DNA from: Capra hircus
Taxonomy: Eukaryota > Chordata > Mammalia > Artiodactyla > Bovidae
Direction of reading: 5' to 3'
DNA length: 64,000 bases
Assembly (NCBI RefSeq): GCF_001704415.2
Contig: NC_030816.1
Location: 82,214,713-82,278,712 of the forward strand
In this document: in pieces, positions 11,669 to 26,600 of the stretch
Layout: each line of letters starts with the position of its first letter
Numbering within the stretch: the stretch's first letter is position 1
Program-made: the position numbers and the translations under genes
The notes under the pieces: model-generated
Database searches by the model: none
What the model saw: only the letters and a program-made list of their open reading frames with translations
Told to the model about the DNA's origin: nothing

Positions 11669-14600
11669 GTGGCCCTGCAGGGAGGGCAGGAAGGAGAAGG
11701 ATCCCTTCCCGTTGGGCAGGGTTCTCAGCGGAGTGCAGGGCAGAGCCAGCCCACCCAGTCTCTGACCTGGACGGGTCCATCACCTGCCTCTCTGCCATCC
11801 CTTTGCGCAGAATGACTGGTCGGGTGGCTTGGCCCTCCATTGGTTTCCCTAGATGCAGAACAAGACTGATGGCCATTTCTGTGACCCTGGGGTGTTGAGG
11901 GGGGTGCCTGGTGCCTAGGGAGAAACAGAGCTGAAGGTGAAAACTGCTGTGCTGTTCCTACGGCCTAACCCATAGCGCTCTAGATCCATAACATTACTGA
12001 AGCCGATGACCCTGGCTATGTGAGGAAAGGATTAGTTGTGCCTGTGACGAAGGCCAGCACGTTGGCCTGGATGCCATGTCCCTACCTGTTTATTTCAGGC
12101 AGATTCTTCCCTTGCTCAGTTCAGAAGAACCCACTGCTCTCACCCTACTGCCTCCAAGCCTTACAGTGATGTTAGAGTAGATGACATCTGAGTTTGTGAA
12201 CATTTGACCCAGTCATGATAGATGGTTTCAGCCCCTTGGTAGTGATTTCGGGTTCTGCCTCCCCCCACCACCTTGAGCATGCCTGAGGCCCCAGAGCAGA
12301 AGCTTTGGGGGTGGGTGCTGGCCTTGCCGTCCCCACTGTCAGCCCTCAGCATGCCCCCTCAGGGCTCTGACTCTCCCCTGGGGTCCCATCCTTGCTCCTT
12401 TTAAAAAGCCTCTTTTTTTTAAAGTAGATGGTCTGATGAATAGTGAGTGAGAAGGACTGACTGCCAGTGGCAGTGATCCAGTTGGTGTCTTTCAACACTG
12501 GGCTCAGCATACTTTTAAAACAGAACTTACTGGGTTGAATGCATACTTGCTCTTCCCCTCTTACTAGGAGAGAAACAGGGTCCAGAGACCAAGGTGATGG
12601 AGCAAGTCCAGGTGAAGTCTAAGAGCAGCATTAGTTCCCAGCTGCACTCTAACCAGTTCCCCTCCTCAGAAGCACTGGGGCAGTTTGGAGGAGACTGAAA
12701 CTTGCCTTCAGAGAGAGCAGGGTGTTCCTGGTGACCTTGGGAATTTGAGCACAGAGGTCAGTACCTCCAGCATCTTAAAAGTGAAGCAGAAATCAATTAT
12801 TACAAGAGCCTCCACAGGTGGGCTGAGCAGGTGTCAGGCTGACCCACTGCAAGGGGTGGACACAGAGGAGCACCCCTCAGGGCTCCTTCCTTAATATACA
12901 CACATATACACACACACATCTCCTCACACTCACGCACACTGGGCATCAGCCACAGCCGATCTGGGCCTCCTCCAGATGTGGGGTCTCTTCTGGTAAAAAC
13001 AACTCATGGTGGCTGCTTGATGCCTGTAATGTTCAGTGAAGGTACGTCCAGTGTTGAAAGGCAGCTTTCGGTACATTGGACCAGGATTAAGAAAATGTCA
13101 TGTGACGTTAAAGTAATCCACATTTGCACATCACCAGAAACACGCAAGTTGGTAAACTCTCAGCAGGGCACCCAGAGCCCAGGGAGCCCCGCCCAGTGCC
13201 CGCAGGGCTGCTGTCCCCACCGCCTCTCATCCCAGGCTCCCCCCGTGCCCATGTGGTTAGAGCCTGATGCTATGCAGCACCGCCTTCCTGGGTGACCTGC
13301 CGAGCCCAGGGTCTCGCCTGCACCGTTAGCGGTTTCCAGGCATCCTCAGGGCTGCACGTGCAGGCCTGGGTTCGGGTCATGTGCTTGTCACCTCATTTTC
13401 ACCCGGCACTTCTGTTCCCGCAGATGGTCCGGCAGCGTACCCCATCCCGGTGCAGAACATCAAGCCCCTGCTCACCGTCAGCTTCACCTCTGGAGACATC
13501 AGCCTGATGAACAGCTACGACGACTTGTCTCCCACCATCATCCAGTCGGGGCTGAAAGGTACGGAGCAGCCCGCCTTGCGAGCTGGGCATCACTCCCAGG
13601 CCTGCTGACCACTGGCCTCTGCAGTCCCCTCTGCGGGGCTTAATGGAGTCTGTCCGTGAGGTCTTTTCTCTCGCTCCTCTGCTTGTCTGACCAGTCGATT
13701 CCTGTCTAGTCTCATCTTGAGAAAGCACTCCCAACAGTCACTTCGTCCTCACCTCCCTTTCTCGGGAGGAGCGGTCCTCTCAGACAGGGGCTGCTCGCCT
13801 CCAGACAACACACAGAAGCCCCCAGGGTTCTGAGGCTTCTTGAGGAGCTGGTGGTTATGACAAACCTGTCAAATTGAGGCATCCGTGTGAAGGTCAGCGG
13901 TCAGCGCTGACGGCCTCCTGAGGGGGCAGTAGGAAGTGGTGTCTCAGGAGGAAGTTGGTGTCCATCAGCATTCTGAACGTTGTGAAATGTGCAGTTCAGG
14001 AAGTCTGCTGAGGTGGTGGCTCTGAGGAACCCTCCGGAAGAGCAGTCTGCCTCTTCAGGGTCGGATGGTGCAGTGCAGAAGCTCCAGGGCGGCCTCCAGT
14101 CCCCATGCTAAAGGGGCCTGCTGTGATCTGAGTGGAGGGGGGCAAACCGGAGCCTTTGCTTTCTTTTTCCTTTTCTCTTTCCCTCCCTGTCTCTGGACAC
14201 AGGTGCACATGTGCGGGCACAGTCACGCACACACACACGCACACAGTGCACACACATCTACTGGCTAATAGATGAGTCATTAATGTGGACATCTCAGGAA
14301 GGGACGGGGCCGGGCTTCCCCGACAGCTGCATGCCTGTCGTGTGGAGCAGGCCTGGTTTATGCTTAATATCAAGGGGCCCACACTTGTCTCTGCATCCTT
14401 TTATGTTCCTGGTTATATAATCTTCAGAACAAGAAATGATATTATTCTTATGAAACTTACTCTTTTTAAAAGAATGATATACCTTTGGGAACTACAGCTG
14501 TCTCAATGTAATGTTATAACTGCACCAAAGAAATCCCTGCACATTTGCTCATAAACGTTTGGACTAAGATCCTTACTCAGATGTCGCCATCTAGCAAACG

Positions 14601-17600
14601 GCCACCTTGAGCCCTTGGGCTTCCCTGTGTTAGCTGCTGAGCATCTTTTGAATGGCTTGTGTGTCTGGGCCTGTCCTGTGGGGATCACCACCCACTTACC
14701 TATTAGGAAAAACCTGGATGGGGTTTTGGGCCCACCCAATACTCAAGCTTATTTATACCTGTCTATAAGAAAAAGAAAAACCCTCTATGTACTGATGCTT
14801 TTACTGTCTCCAGTTGTAGAGATTTCACCAAGTTGTGTTTGTCCAGAACTGCTGTCTTCTCCCAGGACTGCTTTTCAGTCTTCCAGGGAAACTGGGGAAC
14901 TTTGGTGACCTCAGAATGTGCTCGGTATTGATGACAGAATCGGTGCCGCACGTGAATGAGACAGAGCTGCTGAGCTCACAGGTGGAGCTCAGGAACTGCC
15001 GAAATCTAGACCAAGTTCTGAAACCCATCCCTGTCATGGGGGTGCACCTTTCAACTCCAGCCTCTCTGCAGAATCGGCCATGGACTTCCAGAAATCAGGG
15101 ATCTCTGGATAAGCCAGATCCAGTTTCAGGATCTTGAGGGAAAACAAGCTACGCTATAAATCTAACTGTAACAGCAGCTTGCTTTACCAGCAAGAATAAG
15201 TGAATCGCTCACGTTGGAATTAGACACAATGTCTGACAGCCGTTTCTTCTAGGTCCTGAATGGCTCGTAGGTGAGCATCACATCTCTGTGACAGTGTGTG
15301 TGACGACACTGGCATCCGCAGAGGGATCATCTTCTTTTCTGAGACCCCACATCACATCACCCAGATGCTGGGTGAAAGTCAAGGCCTTGATATGCAGACC
15401 TATCCTTTATGCGAACTTCATCTGTCTAGTAGTGCACAGAACATTGAATGAATTGAATTTAGGCTTTGCTCTTGATTTGCATTTCACTTGGAGCTTTTGT
15501 AAACTCTCTGAGTCCTCTCTGGGAGTCGGGGTCACGGCAGAGGGAAGGACACTCAGGATGGACAGTGGTGGGTTCTCTGATCTGACCTGCACTCTCGTAG
15601 TTGTGCCCTTCTCATCCTGGAAGTGCCGGTACTGCAGTAGATGCATCGTGTGGTTTTCTCCGGGTTTAGGTGCGCTTCAGGGGAAACAGCAGTCCCCACC
15701 CACGGAATGCACGCTCTGAATCCATGGAATGAACACTCCCCACCCACGGAATGAACACTCCCCACCCACGTAATGAACACTTCCCATCCAGGTAGTGAAC
15801 ACACCCCACCCATGTAGTGAACACTCCTCTTCCACATAATGAACACTCCCCATCCATGTAATGAACACTCTGAATCCATGTAATGAACACTCCCCACCCA
15901 CGGAATGAACACTCCCCATCCACGGAATGAACACTCTGAATCCATGTAATGAGCACTCCCCATCCATGTAGTGAACACTCCCCACCCATGTTATACACAC
16001 TCCTCTTCCACGTAATGAACACTCCCCATCCATGTAATGAACACTCTGAATCCATGTAATGAACACTCCCCACCCACGTAGTGAATGCTCCCTTCCCATG
16101 TAGTGAGCACTCCCCTCCCATGTACTGAGCACTCCCCTCCCATGTAGTAAGCACTCGCCTCCCATGTAGTGAACACTCCCCACCCATGTACTGAGCACTC
16201 CCCTCCCATGTCCTGAGCACTCCCCTCCCATGTACTGAGCACTCCCCTCCCATGTAGTAAGCATTCCCCTCCCATGTAGTGAACACTCCCCACCCATGTA
16301 GTGAGCACTCCCCTCCCATGTAGTGAGTACTCCCCACCCATGTAGTGAACATCTGTGTTCAGAGTCTCTGTTGTCTTCACAAGAGAAACTTGGAAGCCGT
16401 TGTATGTGCTCAGTGGCTCCATTTCTTAAACTACTTAAATGAGAGTTCAGGATGGACACCACCACCCCCACCCACCGCCAGCTCATGTTGACTGCCTCCC
16501 TCTTTGTCGTTTCAGAGGTGGTGGCCCAGTGGTGCACGCAGGGAGACCTCCTGGCAGTTGCTGGTATGGAGCGCCCAAGCCAGCTCAGTGACCTCTCCAG
16601 TGGCCCCCTTCTGAAGAGTGCCATGGTCAAGTTCTACAACGTTCGTGGGGAGCACATCTTTACCCTGGACACGCTTGTGCAAGTAAGGACGTGTGTCGGA
16701 CACACGCTGTGACACCAGTGTGTTAATTTGCCCCCAACTTCCATTAAGTACTCCTGAACTATTTCTACTCATTGTAATTATCTTTGGCAGACTTTAATCT
16801 TTTGTTGACCATGAATTAAATTATACGTATAAGAAGTAAGAGGAAGAAAACGTTTTTTCCTTTTAGCCAAAATGTATCCATTTCTATTCCTAAATGGTGG
16901 ACAGTGAGTAAGCAGAGTGAGCTAGTGTTTATCATCTTTACAAAGTAAAAATCAGCAACTTGCAGAGAAGTAAACGGTTCATCTTCATTTATTTACTCTG
17001 ATTTTGTTTGTTATGCCAGTAATATACTTTTACATTTAAGCTAAATTATTGTTAAACAATAAATAGAAAAGCTTAAAGATCTTTAAGAAAGTGTGCTCAT
17101 GTGGGCCCCTTTCTGTTTGTTCTTATTTCCCAGAAATCTGTAGACTGCCTCATTTCTGGTGTGGATCAATTACAGGGGAGACACAATTCTACTCTCATGG
17201 AGGTATAGTGGAGATAGGTCTGAGAGTGAGTTGATGGGGGTGATAATAAACTAGGGACTTACGTTCTAGTCTGACCCAGCTCATCAGAGAGTTAGGTGTG
17301 CCAGATTTTAGGAAATTTGTAGTTGTGTGTGTGTTCAGTCATGTCCAACTGTTTGTGATCCCATGGACTCTAACCCACCAGGCTCCTCTGTCCATGGGAT
17401 TCTCCAGGCAAGAATTACTAGACGGGGTTGCCATTGCCTCTTCCAGGAGCTCTTCTCTAGCCAGGGATCAAACCTATGTGTCCTGTGTCTCCTGTATTGG
17501 CAGGTGAGGTCTTTACCACTGAGCCACCTGGGAATCCAGATGCCAGCACTAATTATCTAAATACATATATTTTTAATTGTAGTAAAATACACATTTACTG

Positions 17601-20600
17601 TCTCAACCATTTTTTAAGTGTATTGCATTATTGTATAACCAGTCTCCAGAACTGTTGCATTGTGTAAAACTGAAACTATGCTTTTCTTGTTCCTATGAAT
17701 TTGACTGTTCTACTTACCTCATGTAAGTGGAACCATGCAGTGTCTGTCTTTTTGTGTCTGGCTTATTTCATCCACATTGTAGCCTGTGTCAGAATTTCGT
17801 TCCTTTTTAAGGCTGAAGAATATGCTGTTATATGTGTACAACTACATCTTGTTCATCCATTCATCCATCAGCGGATGTCTGGTTTCCTTCCAGCTTTTGG
17901 CTATTATGAATAATGCTGCTGTGAACAGGGATATACAAATATCTCTTTGAGATGCTCTTTTCAGTTCTATTGGATAAATGCCCAGAGTCAAATTGCTAGG
18001 TTATATGGTAATTCTTTTTCTGACTTTTTGAGGAGCTTCCATACTGTTTCCACAGTGGGTGCTCCAGTTTATACTCCCACCAGAAGTGCACAGAGACCCC
18101 CCACGTCCTTGCCAGCTCTTGTTGTTTTCTGGCTTTTTGGTGATAGCCATCCAGATGGTCGTGAGGTGGATCTCACTGTGGTTTTGATTTGCGTATCCCT
18201 GATGATTAGTTTGGAGAAGGCAATGGCACCCCACTCCAGTACTCTTGCCTAGAAAATCCCAGGGATGGAGGAGCCTGGTAGGCAGTCCATGGGGTCGCTA
18301 AGAGTCAGACACGACTGAGCGACTTCACTTTCGCTTTCATGCATTGGAGAAGGAAATGGCAGCCCACTCCAGTGTTCTTGCCTGAAGAATCCCAGGGATG
18401 GGGGAGCCTGGTGGGCTGCCATCTACGGGGTCGCACAGAGTTGGACACGACTGAAGCAACTTAGCAGCAGCAGCAGATGATTAGTTACATTGAGCATCTT
18501 TCCATGTACTTGTTGACCGTGTGTATATCTTCCTTAGAAAAATGTCTGTTCAAGGCCATTGTCCATTTCCTAACTAGATTGTTCTTTTGTTGTTGTTGTT
18601 AAGTTGTAGGATTTTTTTAAAAAGATGTTTACTGGTATAAGTTTTATTTATTTATTTATATAGGCTGCATTGCATGGCATGTGGGATCTTAGTTCCCCAA
18701 CCAGGGATCGAACCTGAGCCCCTTGCAGTGGATGCGCAGATTCTTAACCATTGGACTGCTGGGAGGGTCCCAAGTTACAGGATTTAAATGTATGTTTCGA
18801 CAATGTAAAATCTTTTGTGAGCAGATAAGCATATTTTTTTGTTCATCTGTTCAGGCATCCAGCAAACATATTTTGCGGGGCTCCTATGCAGCTGGGCCCT
18901 GAGCTCAGAGCTCTGAGTGCTGGAGTATAGAAGGTGATGCAGGAGCCAGTCAAGGTAACGAGCTGGAGTCACGCCCCAGCCAGAGAAGAGCAGCGTGGTT
19001 TTAAAGTGAGATTCAGCGTTGCCCAGGCCGCCTCTGCAACCCCTAGAGTCAGAAGTGGTACAAGCTGCCTGATACTAGGAATTGGAGAAATTCATGTAGC
19101 AGAAAGATGAAGAATGGAAGGAACTTAGGGAACTGGGAAGAAGGTTACAGAAATGGGCAGCCATGGAGCTGGAGTGGGAAGAAGGTCTGTGACCTGAGAG
19201 TGGCCAGAAAAAAGTCATAATCAGGCATTCTCAGAAAGAAGTGATGAGCACAGGGTGGGAAGCTGTGCTTGGATAGGAAATTCAGACTCCTGCTTTAGAA
19301 GTGAAGTGGTTCCAAGTGAGGAGGCGAACCCGGGAGGCGCTGAAGTGGAGCAGAGTTGAGGCCATTAGCAGGAGGCCAATGTGTGTGGCAAAGTAAATGT
19401 AGATATTGGAGTCCCTGTGTGTTTGAGATTGAAGAAGAGGTTGCCTTGCTTACACAGTAACTGTGACCCTACTGCCAGTCTATTTCCTAGAACTTAGCAT
19501 AGGTGCTCAGTAAGTACATGTTCAGTGGATTGACGGATAGACAGTTATGGTTTTTTAGTTCTTTCTGTTGAATATTTGACCTGGTAGGCTATGTGCCCTC
19601 AATTAGATCTCATGCCAGTTTTCTACCTCTTGGCTAACTAAGAGACAAGTAGGAGAGCTTGGGAACTCGGCAGCCCTTTCTGACTTAAGCTCTTTTATGT
19701 CCGTTAGAGCATTTGTGAACTGAAGCGCTGAAACACGCTCCCAGTGCACTGAGCATCGTCCATGATTCTGTATGACTCAGGGCACCCTTCCCACCAGCCT
19801 TGCATCCCCCCTACAGAGACTGTCCTTCCCGGCCATTTCAGCTTGAGGAAATCCATCGTCTCTGTTGTCCACACAGACAACGTCCTTTGGTAAATCTGCC
19901 CGAAGACTGCAACCCCTCTTCTCTGTGAACCTTCAAGGTGTTTACTACCTCTGGCACGGGTATTCCACTTTTTCTGTTTACTTGTTTTACTTTCTTAAAG
20001 TCAAAGACCACAGTTTCTCTATTTTTCTGATCTTCACTGTGCTTAGAATGCAGTAGAAGCTCAACGACCTTAACCATGTGCAAGAGTTCTCATCAGTTAT
20101 CACATGAAACTAGCATAGATCCTGAATTTAAGCCATTTGAGGCTCAGGGATAAGAGACAGACTGGCTCTCTTATCTACCTTTGGAAAAGAGACTCACATA
20201 GCGTCCCTGCATTTTAATAAATTGTTGACTCTTTTTTCATTTGAGGGTCTGTTTCAGGCGTTGAAAAATTACCTCAATAATATATAGTTAAATAATGATG
20301 CTTTTAAAAACCAAGTACAGTATCGATTGCGTGTGGCAGCAGCTTAACTGTCGTCTGTAATGATTCTAGAATCACGTGTCTGTACTGTGCTGTTCAAGTT
20401 GTCCAAAGGCAGGAACGTTTTTATGGCAGGAAGGAAGTTAGGCAGCTTATTGGGCTGTTTATAAAAAGAACTAAATGCAGCTTAGATTGGATAATTTATT
20501 TCCAAGTTAATGAGATTATAGGTTATTGCGCACAAAGCCAGTGCCCGGCACAGACTGGTGGCAGCCTCACTTTAAAACGGATTCTCCTGAGTTACTCACA

Positions 20601-23600
20601 GCAGCAACGCCTGAGGCTGATGCTCTTAGAAGGAAATGCACTCTAATTCATTTTCCTTTCCTCCCTCCCTGTCATATTTTAAAAGTCTAGAGTCCATCTC
20701 ACCAGCTGCTATCTGTGACCATCTGTATATAATTGGGGGTTCCCAGGTGGCGCTAGTGGTAAAGAACCTGCCCACCAAAGCAGGAGACACCAGAGATGAG
20801 AGTCGGATCCGTGGGTCAGGAAAAGCCCCTGGAGGAGGGCATGGCAACACACTCCAGCATTCTTGCCTTGGAAACCCCATAGACAGAGGAGCCTGGCGGG
20901 CTGCAGTCTATCGGGTCGCAAAGAGTCAGACACGACTGAACCGGCTCAGTACGCACATATGTGATTGCATATCTGATAATCTGACCACAGAGTTTGAAGG
21001 TTGGCATCACTGACTATAGTTCAAAGGCTTCAGTAATTCAGATCAGTGTGTTTTTGTTTGGTTTTGTTTGGTTGGATTGTTGGATTTGGGGGGTTTGTGT
21101 GTTTTAGCTTTATGAACTTTTTCTGTATTAAAGGCAGATTGGTAGAATCGCCGTACATTCTGTAAGGTTCAGGTATTAATGTAAGATATTTGGGTAAAAA
21201 ATTAAAAGAGGAGGAAGATAGTGTGGACCCTGAAAAGTCAAGTGAGTGATTATGGTCATTGACTTTCTGTGCTCTTGAAGGAGACTCTTTTAACAAAAAT
21301 TGTACTTGCTTCCTTTTCTTGAGAATTAACTCTGCCTATTCTCACAAAGCTGGCATAGGTATGCTTTTCCCATTGTTTGCTGTAAATAGATGAAAAAGTT
21401 CTTTCTGGGGTTGTCTGCTTACAAGATTCAAGAATGGTGCGTGTTCTTTTAAAATGGAGGTTTGGGTGAATGAGTCCTGAGCCAGCTTTATTACTGTGGC
21501 TTAGTTTTTGGTCAGATCATTGTAACTTAATATTCAGAACTGTCCATGGCACCAACCAACACAGTTTTACGGTGACTAGTCACCACCTTGGTCTATTTAC
21601 AAGTGAACTGTTCTTGAAGCTTTCCTTCTGTGTACATGCCTGTACAAACATTGAATACCTCCTTCTGTCCGGGGCTGTGAAACATTTGAAGTTTATTTCC
21701 TCTGAAAGAGATACCCACCTTCTTAGGGGGAGCTTAGGCTTCCTTGGTGGCTCAGTGGTAAAAGACAAAAAAGTCTGCCTGCCAATGCAGGAGATGTGGG
21801 TTCAATCCCTGGGTTGGGAAGACACCCTGGAGAAGGAAATGGCAACCCACTCCAGTATTCTTGCCTGAGAAATCTCATTGACAGAGGAGCCCGGCAGGCT
21901 GTAGTCCATGGGGTTGCAGAGTCAGACATGACTGAGCGACTAAAGAACAACAGAAAGGAAGGCAGGTGATTGGGTAACAGGAGACTTCTCTGACATTCCC
22001 GGGGTCTGACTCCCCAGCAGGGCCTCATCATCCAGAAACCACATAACTGGGTGGCCACCTTTTCTTTCTCTCAGGCCAGTGTAGCTGGTTTGACCCTTTC
22101 GTGGTCTGTTGACTCTAATCCCACTTGAACAGCTTATCTTTAACAAGGGAAGGACATCCTGCTTTTTATTTTTATTCCCCTCAAGGTTTTAGGGGCTTCC
22201 CTGATAGCTCAGTTGATAAAGAATCTGCCTGCAGTGCAGGAGATCCCTGTTTGATTCCTGAGTCGGAAAGATCTTCTGGAGAAGGGATAGGCTTCCCATT
22301 CCAGTATTCTTGGGCTTCCCTTGTGGCTCAGCTGGTAAAGAATCTGCCTGCAATGTGGGAGACCTGAGTTCGATTCCTGAGTTGGGATGATCCCCTGGAG
22401 AAGGGAAAAGCTATGCACTCCAGTATTCTGGCCTGGAGAATTCCATGGACTGTATGGTCCATGGGGTCGCAAAGAGTCAGACATGACTGAGTGACTTTGA
22501 CTTCAATAAGTTATCAGAGGACCCCATGCAGTGCACACAGATAGTGGAGTAGTGGGAAGCTTTGGGCTCCAGTCACAGGTATCATCCTTGTATCCACGTC
22601 CACAGCTCCCTCGGGTCAGGCCTCAGCTGAGACTTCCTCTGGGGACACCTTCTCTGTCCCCCTGCCTGAAATGACCCCTACTCTTCCTTTGGCCCCTTAT
22701 CTTACTGCTGTTACCTTGCAGCATTGTCACCATCTGACACCGTCAGACCGTCTGTCCCTGTCACAGAGCCCAAGACCCTCCTGTCTCCCCTCCCTCCTCA
22801 GAGCCTCAGACCCATGAAGCAGGGAATTCCTTTTCTTCTGTGTCAATCCCCGGATGCCCAGCATGTGTCCGGCCCACTACATACACTTTACAGGGACTCA
22901 CTGACAGACTGATGACAGCTCATAGGCGAGTATGATTGGTGGACGCACGGCATGGATTCTGTGGCAGCAGGAGGTGAGGTCAGGAGCTCGTTGGCGTCTC
23001 TTCATGTGCTGTAAGGGGTTGAAACCAGCCGTTGACCCTCCGTGACGCCGTGGCCAGGGAGGCTGAGGGAGCAGACTCCCCCCTCTCCTCACAAGGGGCT
23101 GGCATCTGCCACAGAGAGAAGGCAACCTGACCGTCCACAGCTGCTCCCCGAGCTCCCTGTGAACGTCACACATCTCCAGCCAGGGGCCACCTGTGTCTGT
23201 CCAGCACATTCACCAGGGCACCAGGTTCCTGCCACACCAGTGCTCCCGAAATGTGTCTTGTGCCTCAGATTTACGCGCAAAATACCTACAACAGATTAAG
23301 ATCTGAATATTATCAACTGCACACCTCTAGCTTTGGTTCTAAAAATAGTCATTTTGTGCAATTTGAGAAAGCGATGAAGCCTACAGATTTGCATCTGAGT
23401 TTTTCCCTAGCAGACGACAGCTGTTCAAACGAAAACATCATCTGTGGGAGTCGTGTATATCCAGGTTTGCTGGAAGAGAATATTAGGCAGACACGGTTCT
23501 CTTCGGCTGCAGTTGATCCTGGGTGGGGGGGCGTGCCTGGAGAAGACATGCCCCGTGTGTGAGGCTGGGTTGGGCAAGACCGGGGAATGCCTGTGCCACC

Positions 23601-26600
23601 TACAGATGGGGCCCCAGAAATCGCCGAGGGCGAGGCCGCTGGCTGGAGGCACCCCACCCTGCGTCTGTGCCGCCACCTTGACTCCTGTGCTTTCTGAAAC
23701 AACACAGCACTTGTAGTGAGGGCTCGTAGGCTAGGGCCCCAGTGACCAGCGCAAGAAGGCGAGTACCAGTAGGAAACGAGCCTTGTAGAGAGGAGGAGGA
23801 CATGTAAGCACCTGTGCAAGTATACACGAGGTATAAAAGGATTTTGTGGTGTGTGTTAATTTTCTTACTTATTTCCAGCTTTATTAAGATTTATTTGATA
23901 TGAACACTCTGTGAGTTTAAGGTGTACAGGGTGTGGATTTGATACCCTTATATATTATAGTATGACTAAGCATGATTTTGCTACTAAAAGAACTTTTGTC
24001 CTGAACTGCACTAATGGAGAGGTAGTTGCTGATGCCAGGAACTTTAGGGGGTATATTTTTTTCTGTGTTGTCTTTCTTGTCATCATCTGTGATCACATCT
24101 TGTCAGTTAACTGTGTTCTCTGTTGGGTCTACCCTCTGTGAGGGATCCTCTTACAAGGAGGCCCATCTTGGAAGTAGTCTGAAGCCCCCAGACTGAGTGC
24201 CAGGCCCCCTGGGCCTCCTCCAGGGAACCGCGGCCATGGTCCCACACAGCGGCTGCCCGGCCTTGCTGTGATGGCAATGAAAGATGAATTATCTTCAGCC
24301 TTGCAGTTTGTTTTGAATTTGAAACCAGAATTAGCTGACCCGGGAGGCTATTTTAAGCTAGTGTCTTCATGTGTTCCTTTTATCTTGACGATTGTCACTG
24401 AAGAGTCGTGAAAGTTCTCCTCCTATCTTTTTCGTATGCAAGATCTGGTGTTCCCCGCTTCCGATCCTGGCAGCCCCTCAGGACTCCATTAAATTAGGAC
24501 TCCATCTGCCTGGATTGGAAGGAGCAGATTCTCTCACTGCTTCTCCATCACAGCCCTCCACCTCTTTCTTTCTTCCTTGACTGATGGAACCCCTGAGCCT
24601 TGGATTTCTTTTCCCTGATGCAGCCAGTTTCTGACTCACGTATTTGGCTATCATCCTCCCTTTTCAAAGCAAGTAATGTCCACAGACCCCTAGAACAGCT
24701 GCCAGGAACTGTGTTCCTCTCTCTGCCTTTTCCTGCCCTGTCAGCTCAAGGATAGCTGAGAATCTGTGGATTGTCACTTGTGATAGGTCCCAGAAGCACT
24801 GTTATCTTTCGTCTCCTTTAATCCTCACAGCCCCCATTTTACTCGTGGAAAAGTACAAGACTTCCAGGGTTATATAATATTCCCCGGGTCACAAGCTTGT
24901 GGCTTGAATCCAGTGTTGACCTGACTATCTGAAATGGTCTTTGTCAGGACCAAAGTGATGGGCCATCTGGTCTGCCCCCTCACTACCCCTCCAAGCCTTG
25001 GACTGCTACTGATTACTTCAGGATCCAAGTAGGCAGGGCCTCAGTAAGGAAAAGGGCCTGTACCCCAGGCTAAGTGCATCCCCTGGCAGAAATGTCATTA
25101 TATGAAGTTCAGTTAGGTTTTTTTGTCACCAAATTTAATGAGATAATCCATGTGAAAGAATTTCGTAGCACCGTTCTGGTGCTTTGGGCTCTGGCCTGGG
25201 GACCTAACTGCTATTCACCAACAGTACTGACTCTTTATCATATGGACTTAATGTTCTCTATTGTGCTTTTTAAAACCAACATGCTGCAGATCTGTGAGAT
25301 GGCTTTGTTTTGCTCAACACGGGGTGCGTGACCTCGGTTTGCTTTCCCAAGAGTCCAGCCTGACTTGCCCTCCCTTCCCTCCCCGGCAGCGCCCCATTGT
25401 CTCCATCTGCTGGGGACACCGGGACTCACGGCTGCTGATGGCGTCGGGACCAGCCCTGTATGTGGTGCGCGTGGAGCACCGGGTGTCCAGCCTGCAGCTG
25501 CTGTGCCAGCAGGCCATCGCCAGCGCCCTGCGCGAGGACAAGGATGTCAGCAAGCTGGCCCTGCCCCCCCGCCTTTGCTCCTACCTCTCCACTGCCTTCA
25601 CCCCCACCATCAAGGTGAAGCCCCCCCCCCGCCTCCTCCCTCAGCCTGCCTGCCTGCCCCCGAAGAACCGCGGGGAGGAGGGTGGGCTCAGGGAGGTAGG
25701 CGAGCGTCTGCAAGCAGAGCGCCAGCCACGCCACGTCCGTAATCCGCCGTGGTCCTCGCCCCATGCGGTCTGCCCCTCACGGCCGTGTCCAAGGCGGGTT
25801 GGTCCTGGGTGATGGAACCAAGCCTCCCGTGGCAAAGGTAGCATTCCGAGCCTGACTGCCGGGGCCCTCCCAATGACCAGTCTGTTGGTTCAGTCCTGAC
25901 TCAGTGGCAGCCGCTGCCGTGATTCCTGTGTGCGAGAGCAGGGCACGTGTTCCTGGAAGTCAGCTAGCTCTTCATCCACAGTTACGGGAGTGGTCAGGAT
26001 CGAGCCCCGTTCGGTCCTAGGGTCTGTTCTTCTCACCCCTGCGCACAGGAGGCCGACCCCATGCAGCACTGGCTGCCAGCTGTAACCTGGCGGTAACTAC
26101 CCGGGAGCTAGTCTGTTCTCGGAGTGGGTGCACTGTGCTGCCAGTCGCTGTTTAAGGGCAGCTTTCCCTCCTACCCTCCGGGCCTCCCTCTGCTCCCTAG
26201 GTTCTTTTCTGTACAATATTCTCTTTTGTTTTCTGTCTTGCTTCTAAGTATCACATTGGCTTGTTGGTTACTTTTTTCTCTGAAACATGAGAATTTTAGA
26301 ACCTGTTATGATTTCCCCCCCAACCCCCTGAGTTGGTTTACAGTCTTGGTTCTGCACTAGCGATTCTCAACCCTGGCTGCACGTTCGAGTCACCTGGGGA
26401 GTTTTGAGAACATGCCCAAGCCCAGGCCCACCCGCAGGTTCCAGTTCCACTGTCCGAGGTGGGGTCCTGGCTGAGGTCTCCCTGAAAGCTCCTGGGAGAG
26501 TCCCATGGGCCCCCAGAGCCATGAGTCCCCGAGCCGCAGCCAATGCAGAGTCACCAGTGAGGCCCACACGCTCTTCCTTCCGTGTCCTGCCTCCAGCCCC

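Noticed and set aside
15716..16352. Direct repeats resembling a CRISPR array
   Set aside because: Units are contiguous with no spacers, and the locus is an intron of a mammalian gene.
15553..16630. Long minus-strand open frames with repeated HYMGGECSLHG-type units, resembling a repeat protein
   Set aside because: Produced by the 22-bp minisatellite read antisense; open in all frames, no start, splice or family support.
20736..20957. tRNA gene suggested by tRNA-like heads of SINEs here and elsewhere
   Set aside because: These are tRNA-Glu-derived Bov-tA heads that no longer fold as intact tRNA and are followed by SINE bodies.
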